A stretch of 64,000 nt of DNA from Hymenolepis diminuta (GCA_900708905.1 CAADRB010000006.1:2261927-2325926); one strand, 5' to 3'; positions 24,220 through 37,687 are shown, numbered from the stretch's first letter. Numbers and translations: made by a program. Notes: a model not told the origin generated them from the sequence alone.

Positions 24220-27200
24220 ATGATCGGTGCTTTATTCATATATAATCATAAAGGAGAAGTTCTCATCCAGCGATTCTTCAGAGATGAAATTCCAAAGACA
24301 GCCGTTGATGTTTTTCGTGTTCATGTGATACATTCCAGACATCAAGTAAGTGCTTTTTCGAAATTTTGGGTAATTAAGTTATGTATATTATTTATTTCAA
24401 TAAATTTTGTATCAATTTATTAAAATCGATTGAATCGGCTTCTCAACTATAATTAAAGAAACTTAATTTCGTCGCAGATTCGTTCACCCATCGTGAATAT
24501 TTCAAGAACTAGCTTCTTCCATGTCAAACGAGGGAATATTTGGCTCTGTGCTGTCAGCCGCCGCAACCTAAATGCTGCTGCCGTCTTTGAGTTACTTCAT
24601 GCTATTCTCAGTGTATTTCAGCAGCATTTGGGTCGTGTCACTGAAGAGAACATCAAGAACAACTTCGTTCTTATCTACGAACTGCTTGATGAAGCAGTCG
24701 ACTACGGCTATGCACAAAACACAGATACTGATATTCTCAGAAATCTAATAACTCAAGCAGCTATTCGTTCTGCAAATAAAGAGGAGACGACCCAAATCAC
24801 CAACCAGGTTACCGGTCAGATTAGTTGGCGTCGTGAGGGAATCAAGTATCGACGGAATGAACTCTTCCTTGATATTACTGAATCTGTTAATCTGCTCATG
24901 TCACCTCAGGGACAGGTTTTGTCGGCTCATGTTGTTGGTAAAGTGGTGATGAAATGCTATCTCAGTGGAATGCCGGATTGCAAGTTTGGTTTCAATGATA
25001 AAATCAGTTTGGATAACCGACCCAAGAATGCTGGGGCTATTGGAAGTGGTGATGATTTGTAAGTTTTCTGTTCAACTAGTCACCCCACTTCTATTTTCGT
25101 TGTTTGTAGTCACCTTGTGTATTTTGTAATTTTAGGACCCCAGAATCTATTAGTGGCGTTGCTATTGACGACTGTCAGTTCCATCAGTGCGTCAAGTTAA
25201 ACAAGTATAGCACGGATCAGGCAATTTCATTTATTCCACCTGATGGAGAATTTATTCTTATGCGCTATCGAAAGACTCGTGTAAGTTTATTTTGACCAGA
25301 ACTTTATTCGCCTAAAGTTTAGAGACTTTGTACTATTGTCCTTCTACCAGGATCTATGTTTTCAAGTTCACTTTCCTTTGAAAAATATGAGTCGTATGAC
25401 TTCATTTATTAAGTTCATTGTTGTCAAGACGTTATATTGTTGCCTTTGTAAAATGCGTTTATTTAAATCAAATTTAACGCCGTCGTAATTTCGTAGACAT
25501 TGTTTTATTAGTTTCGTTTCTTGATTTTATTTTGGTGTTTCTAAAATTTTTAAAATTCGGAAAGAAAACCCGCTACTTGTTCTTACGAAAAGCAATTGAT
25601 CCTTCTGATTTTGTCAACTAAGTAATTTCGTTGTTAATTATCTGCCTGGTTTCTACTATTTTCAGTACTGTTATACTTTCGTCTATGTTTAATGCGTTTA
25701 TCTTTATTTGACCTTGATTGAAATTTTGTATATTAAATGCTCCGAAAACATGAATTTATTCCCTATATCTGAAATTTTGACTATCTTGTTTTCTCATCAT
25801 TTATCACTTGAACTATACGGTTGAGGGATTCATTCGACTATCCTTTTTTATGCCACTAGCAACTGGTTGACGCTAAAATATTTAATTATGTTGTGGGTTT
25901 CGAAACTTCTTTAACGCTATGAGTGATACTAAAGCACATTTTAAAATGGGAAAAACGAAATTGCTGGATTTCTTCTCTCAAGACTGTCAATCGACGTTTT
26001 GTGTTAATCAATTTATTCCCCGTTTTCTTTAGTAATTATTATCACCTCTGATTCCGTATAATTGTATCTCAGACCGCAAGACACTAGTCTTTTTGAAAAA
26101 CCAATCGACACTGTTATAATAACCAAATTAGCGGTGATTGGAAATTGTGATGCTTGCGACATTTTGACTACTTTCAGCTGTATTTCAGCTGTACTTTTCA
26201 TTGATATAAATTGATGGAGGTCGTCCGTGTTTATTTTTTTGTCATTTTGTCCTCTTTTATACCATGAGCAATATTTTACTTCAGCTTTCCTTGTGATCGT
26301 TTTTTAACTACAAACACGGTTCAATTAAAATACAATACTTTGTTAATTTCAGGACATCACGCTCCCATTCCGTCTCATCCCCCTGTTGCACGAGATTGGA
26401 AAGGACAAATTGGAGATCAAAGTGGTTGTGAAAGCCAACTTCAAGCCCAGTCTTCTGGCCCAAAAGGTAGAGGTGTGCATTCCCACACCGAGCAATACCA
26501 GCGGTGTTCAGGTCATGTGTTCAAAGGGTAGAGCGAAGTACAAGGCTACTGAAAACGCCATCGTTTGGAAGTAGGTTCTTTTTGATGATCACCAAGTGTA
26601 CTTTATTGCCACTGAAGTGACAAATACTATCTTAAGTTTTAATAAGTTGCAATTATATCATAAGAAGGAGCTTTGTGTTATGATTAATAATGGCGGTGGC
26701 ACGGTTATAATGTTCTCTTGGAAGTTCTTAAAAATTATCTGAATATTCTTTATTTCATATTTAAGCTCCCATAGTATGGAACAAGTTAATCTATTAAATC
26801 TCCATCTCTATGCAGAATATTGAGCTTTCTAATATCATACTATGAGATGAAATTTGTTTGAATTTACGGGACAATGAGTAACAAGTCCATTACTCAATTA
26901 TACTTACTTATCTTGCATTCTATTACCTTTTTGCTGTGACAATTGTTGAAATTAAAAGATCTTACGTAGCTTTTCGACTCATTTACACTAGTGATTACTG
27001 GTTTTAAGTCCTCGCTACAGTGGTAACGTGTATCTCTACCAAGTTAGAGGTCTCGAGGCTGCTAGCCCTGATTAAAACTAATGAAGAAGGAGTGTTACAA
27101 TATGCAATCGTTTTAATCATAATGGAAAATATCTTACCTCCCTTCAAAATAAGCATTAACTAGCATTGTCTTTTAATGGGTTTCAATGTATAGTTATGTC

Positions 27201-29054
27201 CTAGCATATATCAACTCTTATATTGAGGATAGTAAAGGCGCATTGTCTTTTCTGTTAAAAAACACACTTTTCCTATCTACCTACGATTTCTCGTCATGCG
27301 CACAAAACTTGTTCTGGATTGTCTAATCCAATTGTTGTCTCTTAAAGACTTATTTCACGAAGGCGTTTGTCTGATTTTCTTTAATGATTTGGAACTCTTG
27401 AAACGATTTCTTAAGTTATAGGTTATTGTATCTTCAAACCTAGTCACGTTTTTCAGTCAATCTTACGTTTGCACCACTGTCGCACTAGGAACGGAATATG
27501 TACGAAATGACATTATTATTGGAATAACACATAGGTCAACGGAATGGATGTGACTGTAAACTTTTCAACTTTATTATCTCTGAGTTAAGAGAATATACCT
27601 ACGAGTGAATCTAATCTTTGTATTAGTGACTACATGAAAATTGACTGTTGGAGAGCAGTTACTAAATTCATTTTTTAATTACCAGGGCGGATGACTGTAA
27701 ATTTTTCCCCATTTATTAATGTATTTTACAAATCTGGTCTACATTTCTGTCCTTGCCTTTATTTTCATTTGATTAGTGGCTAAGTCTGACTCTCCACCTA
27801 CTAAAGGCTATGAATGTGGTTTGATTTGTGTCGTGCTGCGCTAATTGAATTAAACATCTTTAATATGGAAGAAAGGATTCTGTCTACGAGTTTGCTTTGG
27901 GATTTTTCTTAATTTACTTCCTTTCTAATCGATCCAGAAATTTGCTGAATCTGCTCCGTAAGCGATTCCGTTTTTTATATGCTTTATGGATTCAGTCTTT
28001 CTCACAGGTCTGCTCGAAGGCAGATTGCAATTCCCATTTGCTTAATGCGAATGTATTGAGTAGACGATTCACTGTTACTATCAATAAAGTATTTAAGAAG
28101 TAGTATTTCTTTTTAACATCACATCCAGATTAATCACAGTAAGTTTGGTTATAGAAGACTTTGTGAGCCTCTTTTTAAACTATCAAACGAATCAATCTTT
28201 AAACGGAAATAGGGAACTATATAACATTATCATGTCCTGATAGAGTCCTAGCGGATATCAAAATCTGTTTTATTAAATGTTTAGGTGAATCGATGAATGT
28301 CACTGATAATGTTTTTAGTGCCATCTATTGAGAAAGTTGTTTATATTTAATATGACTGGTTGCAGACCAACTATGTTCTGGTCTGATTCACTAAGATGTT
28401 ATGGATTCAAACATCATTCAAAAGTCTATTCTGTGTTCTAATTTGGGTTGCATCATTATAGCCTTATGTTTATACTGGTGGTGTAGCGGTCAAATTAAAC
28501 GTCTGCCAAGTCAGAGGTTCATTGGCTTTTATAATTGTCGGTATACATTCAGTGAACTTATCAGCAAAGAGGTAGCCGAATTCGATTTTTTTCCTTAAAA
28601 ATACTACAGGGTGCTATTGCCTTACTTAATGTGGACTGTAACATATATATATATATATATATATATATTGAATCCATGTATCTTTTGCAGACTTCCACGC
28701 ATTGCTGGAATGAAGGAATCTCAACTTTCAGCTGAAGTTGAACTACTACAATCTTCTGATAAGACTCAGCGCGTTAGCCGCTCTCCAATCTCAATGAACT
28801 TCGAGGTAAAAAATATTTATTGCCAATTTTTGTTTCACTTTGACTAGAGTCGCATAACCTCTGGGGCCGCCTGTCTAATTGCGCATTTAAGTTAACCTTG
28901 CGTTTTCTTTGCTTTTAAGGTTCCTTTCGCTCCTTCTGGTTTCCGGGTCCGTTTTTTGAAGGTATTCGAACCCAAATTGAATTACTCAGACCACGATGTG
29001 ATTAAATGGGTTCGTTATATTGGAAAAAGCGGTCTCTATGAAACTCGGTGTTAA
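24220..29054 (+). CDS. AP2M1: AP-2 clathrin adaptor complex, mu subunit
   Basis: Medium subunit of AP-2 at the plasma membrane; binds YxxPhi sorting signals and phosphoinositides during clathrin-mediated endocytosis. Exons 24220-24345, 24478-25058, 25136-25280, 26353-26570, 28691-28805, 28920-29054 give 439 residues (human 435). Residues 1-140 form the longin-like N-domain ([20 protein letters not shown]) and the rest is the mu-homology domain. The linker Thr phosphorylated by AAK1 in vertebrates is kept ([12 protein letters not shown], Thr154). Signal-pocket Asp174 (ELFLDITES) and Trp425 (VIKWVRYIG) are kept, and the C-terminus is GLYETRC. The most divergent part is the loop [13 protein letters not shown] after residue 220. 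Intron 4 (2.1 kb) holds a TA microsatellite and SINE fragments. An AATAAA-like site near 29369 could end the mRNA. Confidence 0.98.
27005..27075 (+). repeat. tRNA-derived SINE-like head fragment
   Basis: GCTACAGTGGTAACGTG then CTACCAAGTTAGAGGTCTCG resembles the family head (A-box to B-box). No tail is evident. It lies in AP2M1 intron 4. Confidence 0.35.
28466..28535 (+). repeat. tRNA-derived SINE-like head fragment
   Basis: TGGTGGTGTAGCGGTCAAAT and GTCTGCCAAGTCAGAGGTTC are the cleanest A-box and pre-B-box sequences of the family in this window. The tail is absent. It lies in AP2M1 intron 4. Confidence 0.5.
28643..28668 (+). repeat. (AT)n microsatellite
   Basis: About 13 AT units in AP2M1 intron 4, ending 22 bases before the acceptor of exon 5, so it sits in the place of the polypyrimidine/branch region. 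Confidence 0.9.
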
Positions 29055-31227
29055 AAAGCCATCCTATTTAACTAATTTAATATTGACACATTCTTTCTTC
29101 CTCTCTTTCATCTCTGTGTGTGAACTTGTAATTTCCACCTATATTGCTGTTTTTCCATCTCTATCTATCGAAATCAAATCAGCATTTAAATATTGGACAC
29201 CTGGTATACTTTTTCTCCTCTCCCCTCTGTTGTGATTGTGAAATTTTCGACTCTGTAAAGCCAGTGTTGTTTTTTTCCTTTTTACTGTTAGATGTTGTTG
29301 CGTGTAATTTACCATGCGATCTCCTATTAGGTAATCATCCAGAATTCTGAAGCTTTCAGATCAGAAAAAATAAAATATATGTTAGGTTTATTTGAAATCT
29401 CATTCGTTTATTTGAAAACTCAGCCTGTTCTGACCAGTCGATATTAGTAGGTTTCCAAAAGGAACAACAATATTTATTTTATATTAAATTTGTGGATTCT
29501 ATTGGTTACCGAGGATGCATTCTATTACCCTTTTGTATGATTTGTTTTATTACTGTCGGGAAGTCGAGTCAAATAATTCCCTTGCACCCGAGCGAAGCTC
29601 ACAAATTTCAGCCTCTGTACGCTGGTTTATCGGTTCTTGGAATTCTACGCTCACACTTAAGTACACGAGTCCATCACCGAAGGAATTATTTATTGACTAG
29701 GCAGCCCATCATTTACTACGCATCCAATTATGTATCAGCTAATTAATTTTCCCGGTAAAAGACTCGTTTGAGCTGCAGATCTTCCCCCTTTTTCGAATAG
29801 TTGTAGCTCTACGAAAACTAGACTTAAAGCAATTACGGGGGTTAGCGTTTAATGTCATGGATTTGGCATTCATAAGCGCTTATTCAATGAATGGTATGAT
29901 TGTTTATCCTGGTTAAAAGATGAGTTTTTTGTAAAGTATGGGCGTCAAAAACACTTCCTTTAAACGGGATTGGGACTAATTTTTTCGATAGTAGATCGTG
30001 GTTCCAAAAAATACACAATTTACTAAGGTTTACATTTATTCAGTACATATTAAAACAATCATGATCAAAACAGCAATATCTGTAAGTATATAGTGGAGTA
30101 ATGGTTGAGAATCCCAAGGTAAATAATAGGGAGAAAAATAATCCATTGTTAAACGGGACAAGGTTGGTGGTCTTAACTAATATTTTGAACACTATTGAAA
30201 ATGGTAATAAATATATGGACCATAGCTGTAGATAACTGAGATTTATCAAATGAAAGGGTTCTTAGTTTTCTAAACACCTTGCAATTAATCCTTGGGTGTT
30301 GAAGTCCTTAATAAGATGATAGGTTTTATAGATCCAGGAAGGCAAAGTATATAAGCTGAAGTGTATAAATTTTAAGACCGATGCGTTGGTATTCTCGTAT
30401 ATACCAAAGTCTAAGGAGCGTGTAACGAACAGGGATACACTTTCGCGTGAAACATAAACACAAGAGCGATTTTGCAGGCTGTTTACGCTTCGTAAACACA
30501 TGTAAGCAAGCTACAGGAGCAGATTTGGAAGTCAACCAGAAGGTCATCGGTTGGTAAAGGTAAATCAAGGGTAGACCACTAGAATTCAACTTAAAGATTG
30601 ATTCTACAAAATTGCGTGGGAATCCAAAAATAACTTTAACCTTTTCACTCTTCAACCAAGAAAGCAAGAAAAATTATACAAGACAGACTAAATTGCCAGC
30701 TTCTTTCATTCATGTTAAGTATTCCATTCAAAAGATCAAATCTGACCAGGAATAAATCCCAACTCATCAACCAAATATGACAGTTTAAAAGGAAAGGATG
30801 GAAATCCGATATTCCTTTATATTGATAGAATACACTAAAAATGATTCCCCAAAGATAAAATCTTTATCATATAAAGAGTATGATCATCTCAAGACCCACT
30901 AGACTTTAGCATGGCTTAAATGCACTTCATATTCATCGCAAGTTTGTTCAAACAGAAAAGAAACTCTTTAAGAGGATTTTTCTGAATCAGAAATCCTTGA
31001 AAAGGGATATTGCTACTCTTCACTGAATAGATAACTATAACGCGTCAACTAATTTGCATCTATTGTTTTTGCAACTTCCTAAGTCTGATGAATTACCCAG
31101 GATTGTTACGATAGTTCTATTCTTATAGAGATTATTATTGAAACTTGCTTGAGATTCAGAATAATATAAGCTCAGAAACATTGTATTTTATTAATTCCCA
31201 TTACTCATTGTGCTTTTATTATTCACG
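29055..31227. other. convergent spacer between AP2M1 and ODAD1-like gene
   Basis: About 2.2 kb. It includes the presumed AP2M1 3'-UTR (T-rich to about 29390). A stretch at 30300-30660 is less A/T-rich and open in two overlapping minus-strand frames, but neither translation resembles a known protein. I see no gene here. Confidence 0.5.
31187..31192 (-). other. polyadenylation signal AATAAA, ODAD1-like gene
   Basis: AATAAA on the minus strand 36 nt past the stop codon. A second AATAAA at 31215-31220 lies 8 nt past the stop and is probably too close. Confidence 0.45.
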
Positions 31228-33646
31228 TTAACCAGAATGGGTTACTTTTAACGAATCTTCTCGTTTAGGCCTTATTTGATTTATCACGAGTTTGTGTAGA
31301 TTTTCCCGGGATAGCGGTACTTTTAACGCCCCCTCTTCTGGAGCTGAAATGGGAATAAATGAAAACGTAAGAAGGATTTGTTAGTTGCTTTGAAAAGACC
31401 TACTTGCCTAGTTACAAATGGAATTGATGGCTAACCTCATACGATAGCCGGAATGAAATAAATGACATGTTCTCTTACGCAAAATAGTAGAGGTTATAGA
31501 TAAAACTTATCCATTATTGCAGTATATCCAAATCCAGCACAATATGTAGAAAAAATCAAGAAAATGAAGTTGACGAATACTATTTATAGAAACGAAATAG
31601 TTGGTCTATTTGATGACTAAATCTAATTGATGATAGAACACTTCGCTGGACCGATGACAGTTCTGTTCTGACTATTAGATGCAGATTGCGCCTGTATAAT
31701 AATAGGATTAACAGACATCTTGAAGACCACCTGCAGTATGTGAATAATGTATAAATAAAGGGACGCTTTTATAAAAAAGGTATTACTTCGACAAATCTAT
31801 AACACTAAGTGTATGGTTTTTTTCTATAACCTATCGATAAGTGGTTGTTTCAAGATTCATTGCATTTCCGACATTTCTTAAAGAAATCATTCCTATAAGA
31901 GAACTCTTATGACAACTCAGAAACCTCAATTGTCTTAGTGTGTAGCAAGATATTGAGTATGAAGGAAGGAGTTCAAATGGTTGGATTATCACTATCATCA
32001 CTTTAAAATCGTTAGAAAGGCTCAAAATGAAGAAAACCCAAGTGCTTTCAGATAAAATGAAAAATCCTCCCAATAAATCATAGATATTCAAATGCTATCA
32101 CTCCACAATTCAAATGTATGAACGGTACTATAGTCCGTAGAAAGAACTTACTTCTATCAAAGCCTTCTGGTATTTTAGGCGGAACAATTATTGCTTGTGC
32201 CATAATTTTAGGTTTCAGATTTCCTCCCATTAAGACTGTTTTCACTGCCTCCGGTGTATCGGCATTAGCCTTAGCAATACGTTGGCGAATAAGCAGGAGA
32301 TTATTAACCTTTTCTTCAACCAGTGCCATATATTCAAGTAAAGTTTCAAGGGTGACTTCCTTCGTAGCAGCTAGTTTTTGTTGAATCGAACTCCTAAAGA
32401 TCTCGGTTTTTAAACTATCAACTTCAATTACGTATCACAGTGCAGCCTTTCAGACACATCACCGACCATGACAGCAGTATCCTGCAAGAATTGTTTGGTC
32501 TTATCCAGCTCTTCCTGAATGTACACCTTATTTTCATCTATATTCTCGCTAAATGCCTTCAGAACATCCAGCTCCTTGTTTTGGTTTTCAATTTCTTTAT
32601 CTACCAATGTTTTGTTCTCATTTATCTGCTTTCTTATCTGCAGGCGAGAAAGCAGGCGTTTAAATATACAATCGCGTGATTGTTAAACAAAGTCATTATA
32701 CTTACTTCATCAATTCTAGTTTGCAGTTTTTCAATTTCTTCATAGACTTCGCCTACATAATTGAACAGAGAGAAATTTCTGTCCTCATTATGGATGTATC
32801 TTTCCACAAGCTTATCAGAACCTGGAGCCTGAGTAAGCTTGAGCATTTGGTCAAAAGCCTTATCGTAATTTTTCAGTGTCTCTTCAGTCAGCTTTTGCCT
32901 GCCTTCCGCCTCTGCAGCTTTCTTGGCCTGAATTCAGGTAATTTTATGTAAAATTTCATTTTAACTTACTCTCCAAGCAGGAAGTTGGGGATCTTCGTCG
33001 CGTTCTTTGACTTTAATCCGTATGAACTCTGTTAACTTTCTGTCGTGATCTATTACTCTTATTAACTCCTTCATGTCTGTGTTGTGTTGCTTTTCTTCTT
33101 TGTCGCCTCTTTCTATCAGTGCCTGGATTTTCTGAATTGAATCCTCTCTATTAATAAAAATTTCAAGCTGTTGTGAAAAGTTAATGTATTGCTCTAATAT
33201 ATGGGTATAATTCTGTTAAAATAATTGTTAAAATTTTCAATTTAAGGGGTGAAATGGGAAATTTTATGAAAACATTTAGCGAGTAATGCACCTTTATCAA
33301 ACATTTTTACTAATCTTTTTCATAATCCTTGTTCTTTGTAATTGAAGACCGAAATGGTCGGATTCCTCATTTCCGGTCTCTTCCAACATCCTTCAGCAAA
33401 TCTTGTCTTCCGTTTCATTAACCCACTTAATTATATAAATAATAAGAGACCAATAGAACAGAGGTCAAAGCTGGAGTGTTTGTCTTATTTTTTGCATGAG
33501 CTATTCCGACAGGTTGTCCCTAAGTTGCCCATCATCCTCATCAATATGCCATTTCTGACATTTATGGCAGTAAATCGGAACATAAACTGATATTAGTTTG
33601 ACGGTGTTTTGATCTCCAAACATCATTAACACAGAAAGGGCTTCGA

Positions 33647-33683
<37 letters not shown>

Positions 33684-35645
33684 GGGTAGCTGCATTCTAT
33701 CTTAACTCTCCCTTCGAATTCAAGTCAACCATACTTTAGCGATTTCTATTGGGCAGATAGATTATAGCGGCAGATACAACAGTGGAGAGGAGTTTTGTCT
33801 TGAAAAGAGAAGGAAACCATATTTCTCCTAAAATAATATTTCTGCTTAGCAGGATTTAATTTGCACCTCTTTAAATTCCTTTTCCTTAACACAAACTAAT
33901 GTCTTTACTTTGTTTATGCAAAATATGCGAAATGAGATATACCTATTTGGTGAGCTTGACTGCTTTCCTGCAAAACTATGGGTTGGTCCTATCGTACTTA
34001 AAACTAGTGCAATACTAAGGTAAACTATGTGTTCGATACCTGCATAAAAACTAAAGATTAAATTACATTTCTGGACGGTTCGAGAGGATCACGGTGGTCA
34101 CTGGGTTATAAGCGTCATCTCTCAGTTCTTTCACAATATATGACGGCATTGCATTAAGAAATTACCACGTGTAGTATTATATTCTATACAAAATACTCCT
34201 GGCTGAACAAAAATTTTGTAAGGTAATGTTGTAGAGAATTTATTCACCTTGAGTTAGCACAGCTTAGGGGCTCTGGTAACTGAAAATTTTTTACAATGTT
34301 AACTATTAACTATGCGCTATGTTAAAAGAGTAAACGTCTGAATATCATGTAAGATCCTTAGTTTTCTTAAACATTAGAACAAAAAACTATTTGATGTGGT
34401 AGGACCGACCGTCATGATTAAAACATAGGTCAATGAGTACTGGACATCGTAGACAAACATTGCTAAAATTCAGGGGACAAATAGTGAAATTTGATTTCCG
34501 GGGTGAAATACCCATTTAGTAAATGTTGTTCAGCCCAAATTCAAAATCAACGGAGTAAGACCCTTGATGATCTGACGTTGCTCTCAGTATCTTTTCAGTC
34601 CCCTCCCCTTTATAATTTGCTGGCCTTTCCGTTAATCGATTTCAGCTGCTTCCCACATATAGAAATTGCAATTTTTTCTATTACTCTGGATAAAAATAAT
34701 GAATAATATTCAAGAATATATAAAAAAACTAGGCAATTAGGAATTTTTCATAATCATGTACCTTATACAATAGGCCTGAGTAGTAAGGTCCGTAAGTTTA
34801 TTTATTTCACTTTTCATTTTTGTTAATGCGTCAACAATCTTTTGATACATTGAATCAAACTGATCTCTTTCCATCCGTAGTGTGTCTATATCGTTTCGCA
34901 GTTCTAAAAAGAAATTTAATTTCCTCATACTGAAGTGGCATGCAATCATATGATTTTTTGTATTTTAATTTACCCAAGTTCTTTCCCAAAAACTCATTAT
35001 AGGTTTTATTAACAAGAATGACTTGATTTTCAAGATAGGCTTGTTTTTTGAGGAGAGAGTTCAGTGCACTCTGAGCTTCGCGACTTGATCCGGTGGTACG
35101 AATCAGTGCTGATAGATTCTTTTGCAACACTCGTATCTGAATTTTTCAAATGTGTTATTAGCTTGAATATTTATATATACCTTATCATTTAATTCTTCGT
35201 GTTTGGATTTTTCCATTACAATTTTCTGTTGTAGCCATTCCTTGTTTTCAATCATGTTGGCCAAATCATCTTTGATCTTTTCGTCTTTTGTTTGATTGGC
35301 TTTACTATCAATGACCATAATTTGACTTTGGAGTTCATCCCTTTCAGTTTCAAGTAGTTCAATTGACTTTCTTAGATAAAGAATCTTGAGTGTTAGCACA
35401 TGGTGTTCATTTATATGGTGACATTAGTGAAAGTGCGCAAATAATTTACGAATAAATAAGATGAAAATGATAAAATATAAATCATATATAACCAACTTTA
35501 ATTTGATCATGGCAGATTGCATTTCTGCTACATAGTGTTGTCGATCTGTTTGAGCAAGATGTAGAGCACGTTTGAGCTGATCATATTCGGCTTCTCTTTC
35601 AGCCAACATATCTGCATCATTCTCAACAAACGCTTTGAGTGGCAT
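31228..35645 (-). CDS. ODAD1: outer dynein arm docking complex coiled-coil protein (ODAD1/CCDC63 family)
   Basis: Structural coiled-coil protein that anchors outer dynein arms to axonemal doublets; related to Chlamydomonas ODA1/DC2. Exons from the right: 35645-35493, 35384-35181, 35136-34974, 34903-34762, 33147-32970, 32927-32706, 32637-32432, 32393-32152, 31343-31228. All phases agree and give 541 residues. Nearly the whole chain is predicted heptad-type helix. Family-typical blocks are LRNDIDTLRMERDQFDSMYQ, MKELIRVIDHDRKL, RNFSLFNYV followed by EIEKLQ, LHCDTSSIQQKL, VEEKVNNLLLI and the late PLSRENLHKLV. ODAD1 and CCDC63 are close paralogues in vertebrates, and I cannot say which this corresponds to. 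It implies ciliated or flagellated cells. Three introns are 38-44 nt. The first donor (GTTATA) is weak but needed for phase. Confidence 0.87.
33651..33679 (+). repeat. (TA)n microsatellite
   Basis: About 14 TA units in the 1.6-kb intron 4 of the ODAD1-like gene. Confidence 0.9.
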
Positions 35646-36012
35646 TTTATTATTATCGCACTCACGATAATATAATAACTCTGTTAAATTTATTACTTAA
35701 AACGATTACGCTTAAACAAAGTACATTTTTCGTATTGCTGAATATCTTAATAAATAACGTCTTTTAGGAATAATCTGCCGATAAAATATCCGCCGATGTG
35801 TCATATTATTAAATCCACTAAATTAAATTTAATTCGATTATCATCAATGTATACAAACACTCAACATTTAAAAGAGTTTTCACTTTATTTTTATTAAGGA
35901 CATATCAGTTAAATTCTCGGACTAGTCATCTTTATACACTTTACACAGGTTACGTGTTTTATCTATCATTAATTGCCCGCACACATCAAGTGGCCTTGTC
36001 TTCACACCTGCG
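35646..36012. promoter_or_regulatory. 367-bp head-to-head gap, ODAD1-like and TACO1
   Basis: The start codons diverge across only 367 bp of A/T-rich DNA. It is likely to hold both promoters and both 5' leaders. No recognisable core element or X-box-like ciliary motif could be assigned with confidence. Confidence 0.45.
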
Positions 36013-37622
36013 ATGAGTTCAGTTGTCTTGCGCTTTCGAAGTTCTTTTACTCTTATTCCTCGCATTCTATGCAACGTTGAAAAATATTCGCCTAAACTAG
36101 CTTATGTCTCCAGTCGGTTTGCTGGTCATTCTCACTGGCAAAATATACGACATACTAAAGAAGCTAAGGATAAGGAACGTATGCGTATTACAATGAGTTA
36201 TCTTCTGCAAATAGATTCTGTAATTAAATGTAATAATTCGGTTTTGTTAATATTTCATTAATATAGCAAGTGGAGGTATCCGTGATCCTAAACTAAATAG
36301 CAAACTCGCGTCAGTTATCGCCGATGCTAAATCGAAGAATATTCCCATGGAAACAATTAATCGGCGTCTTACCGCTCAAGATATTGTTGATCCATATGTG
36401 ATAGAAATTCAAGCTCCCGGTGGTGTTTTTGCCCTAGTTGAAACCCGGTGTAAAAATGTCAAAACGACTAGAGATAAAATCCAAGCCCTGGCGAAGAAAT
36501 ATGGGTATTTAATCCAGTTTCCTTATTTAGCAAGATTTAAGGTGTCCAAATCGAACCCAGGTTCTATCGCTAATGAATTCTTCGAACACAAAGGAATCAT
36601 CTCTATCACGCCCCAGAAATCTGCTGAAAACATCGATGCTGTGACAGAACTGGCAATTGAATGCGGTGCAAATGATGTAGAGGAAACAGAAATTGATGAT
36701 GGAGTTAAAGGCTTCGAAGTAGGTTATCTGCTGAAGACCATTCGATGTCATTATGCGTTCGTTATGCGTGGTTGGGATTTAGCGATTTTGCTCTTGTTGG
36801 CTTTTCTGACAGATCTCATTTATCATCATTTCAAAATAATTGGAGGATATGTTCAATTGGACTAATTTGAAGTCTTTTCGTTGAAACCCTCCAGATAGCC
36901 ATTATTTTTTCATGGCCCTTCATGTCGATTCCAACAAATATTTTTTTAGGCGAAGGTGTCTTTGGGCCGCTCTAATGATAAAATCGCATGTTATTATCGC
37001 TAAAAAGAATTGATCAACGTGGTTGATCATTTCCATTATTAGATATATGTCGATTATATTTGATCTCGTGTTTTCCGATTTGGTGGATGTGGCTGTTATT
37101 CGCTACGTCATTGTATGCTTCGAAAACATTTGTTAATTGTGAAGGTTCTGAACTCTTTTGTTTGACAAAAATTATCTTTTCAGAATGATTTTTGGTTAAA
37201 TAAGTGAGTAGGATACAGTTATTTATTGCAAATCAGCGAAATTCGGTTAGTGTTTTCTAAGTTTCTTTGTGTTGGCTTATTACATTTTTACTCTTTACAT
37301 TTACTATTAGTCTTTAAGATATTTGTTCTTTTTTCTTACTGCCTTATTTTTATCTTAAGGTCTAAAATTGACGTCTTGCTGAATTAATTATAAGTAGTAT
37401 TTTTTTTAGTTTCACTGCGAAGTGAACGACTTGGACAAAGTGCGACAGAGTCTCGAATCTCGTGGAATCAGCGTCTACGAGTCCTACTGTCCTTACTTGC
37501 CTCTCAGAAAAGTTACCGTTTCTGCTGAGGACGTCAAATTGATCGTTGAGATGTACGATCGAATTCGCGATGCCATTGATTATGCTGATAACTTCTACGA
37601 CAATTGTGAGGTGACTGAATAA
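36013..37622 (+). CDS. TACO1: TACO1, mitochondrial translational activator of cytochrome c oxidase I (YebC family)
   Basis: Binds the mitochondrial ribosome and supports translation of COX1; YebC/PmpR fold. Exons 36013-36229, 36267-36718 and 37410-37622 give 293 residues (human 297). The first 36 residues are basic, Ser-rich and lack acidic runs until the family start, as expected for a mitochondrial presequence. The YebC signature follows: AGHSHWQNIRHTKEAKDKER, then GGIRDPKLNSKLASVIADA, KNIPMETINRRL, EFFEHKGIISITPQK, AIECGANDVEETE and a C-terminal VYESYCPYLPLRKVTV with DNFYDNCE. The first intron is only 37 nt. Reading a donor further upstream would wrongly remove a helix. An AATAAA lies at 37682-37687. 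Confidence 0.94.
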
Positions 37623-37681
37623 CGCTCCTCTGTATTTGACCAAATCTTGTACAAAACTTCCCGTAGATTTTTACTTGGCTT

Positions 37682-37687
37682 AATAAA
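37682..37687 (+). other. polyadenylation signal AATAAA, TACO1
   Basis: Canonical hexamer 59 nt past the TACO1 stop, followed by T/G-rich sequence within 100 nt. Confidence 0.6.

Noticed and set aside
30262..30667. Overlapping minus-strand ORFs of 113 and 79 codons
   Set aside because: Neither translation resembles reverse transcriptase or any domain I know, and there is no splice context. It is left as an unexplained less A/T-rich stretch.
32330..32393. Possible frameshift in exon 8 of the ODAD1-like gene
   Set aside because: Recounting the A run near 32340 showed the frame is continuous through SSIQQKL to EYMALVEEK.
33148..33212. Phase clash between exons 4 and 5 of the ODAD1-like gene, suggesting a missing exon
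   Set aside because: The acceptor first chosen (33213) was wrong. The acceptor at 33148 after TTTTTATTAATAG restores phase and the family sequence across the join.
33651..33679. CRISPR-like or tandem functional array
   Set aside because: It is a simple TA microsatellite with no spacers. No CRISPR array exists in the window.
36179..36266. TACO1 seemed to lack about 19 residues after KDKE
   Set aside because: It came from taking GTATGC at 36179 as the donor. Using GTAATA at 36230 keeps RMRITMSYLLQIDSVIK, which fills the family gap, and leaves a 37-nt intron like others in the window.
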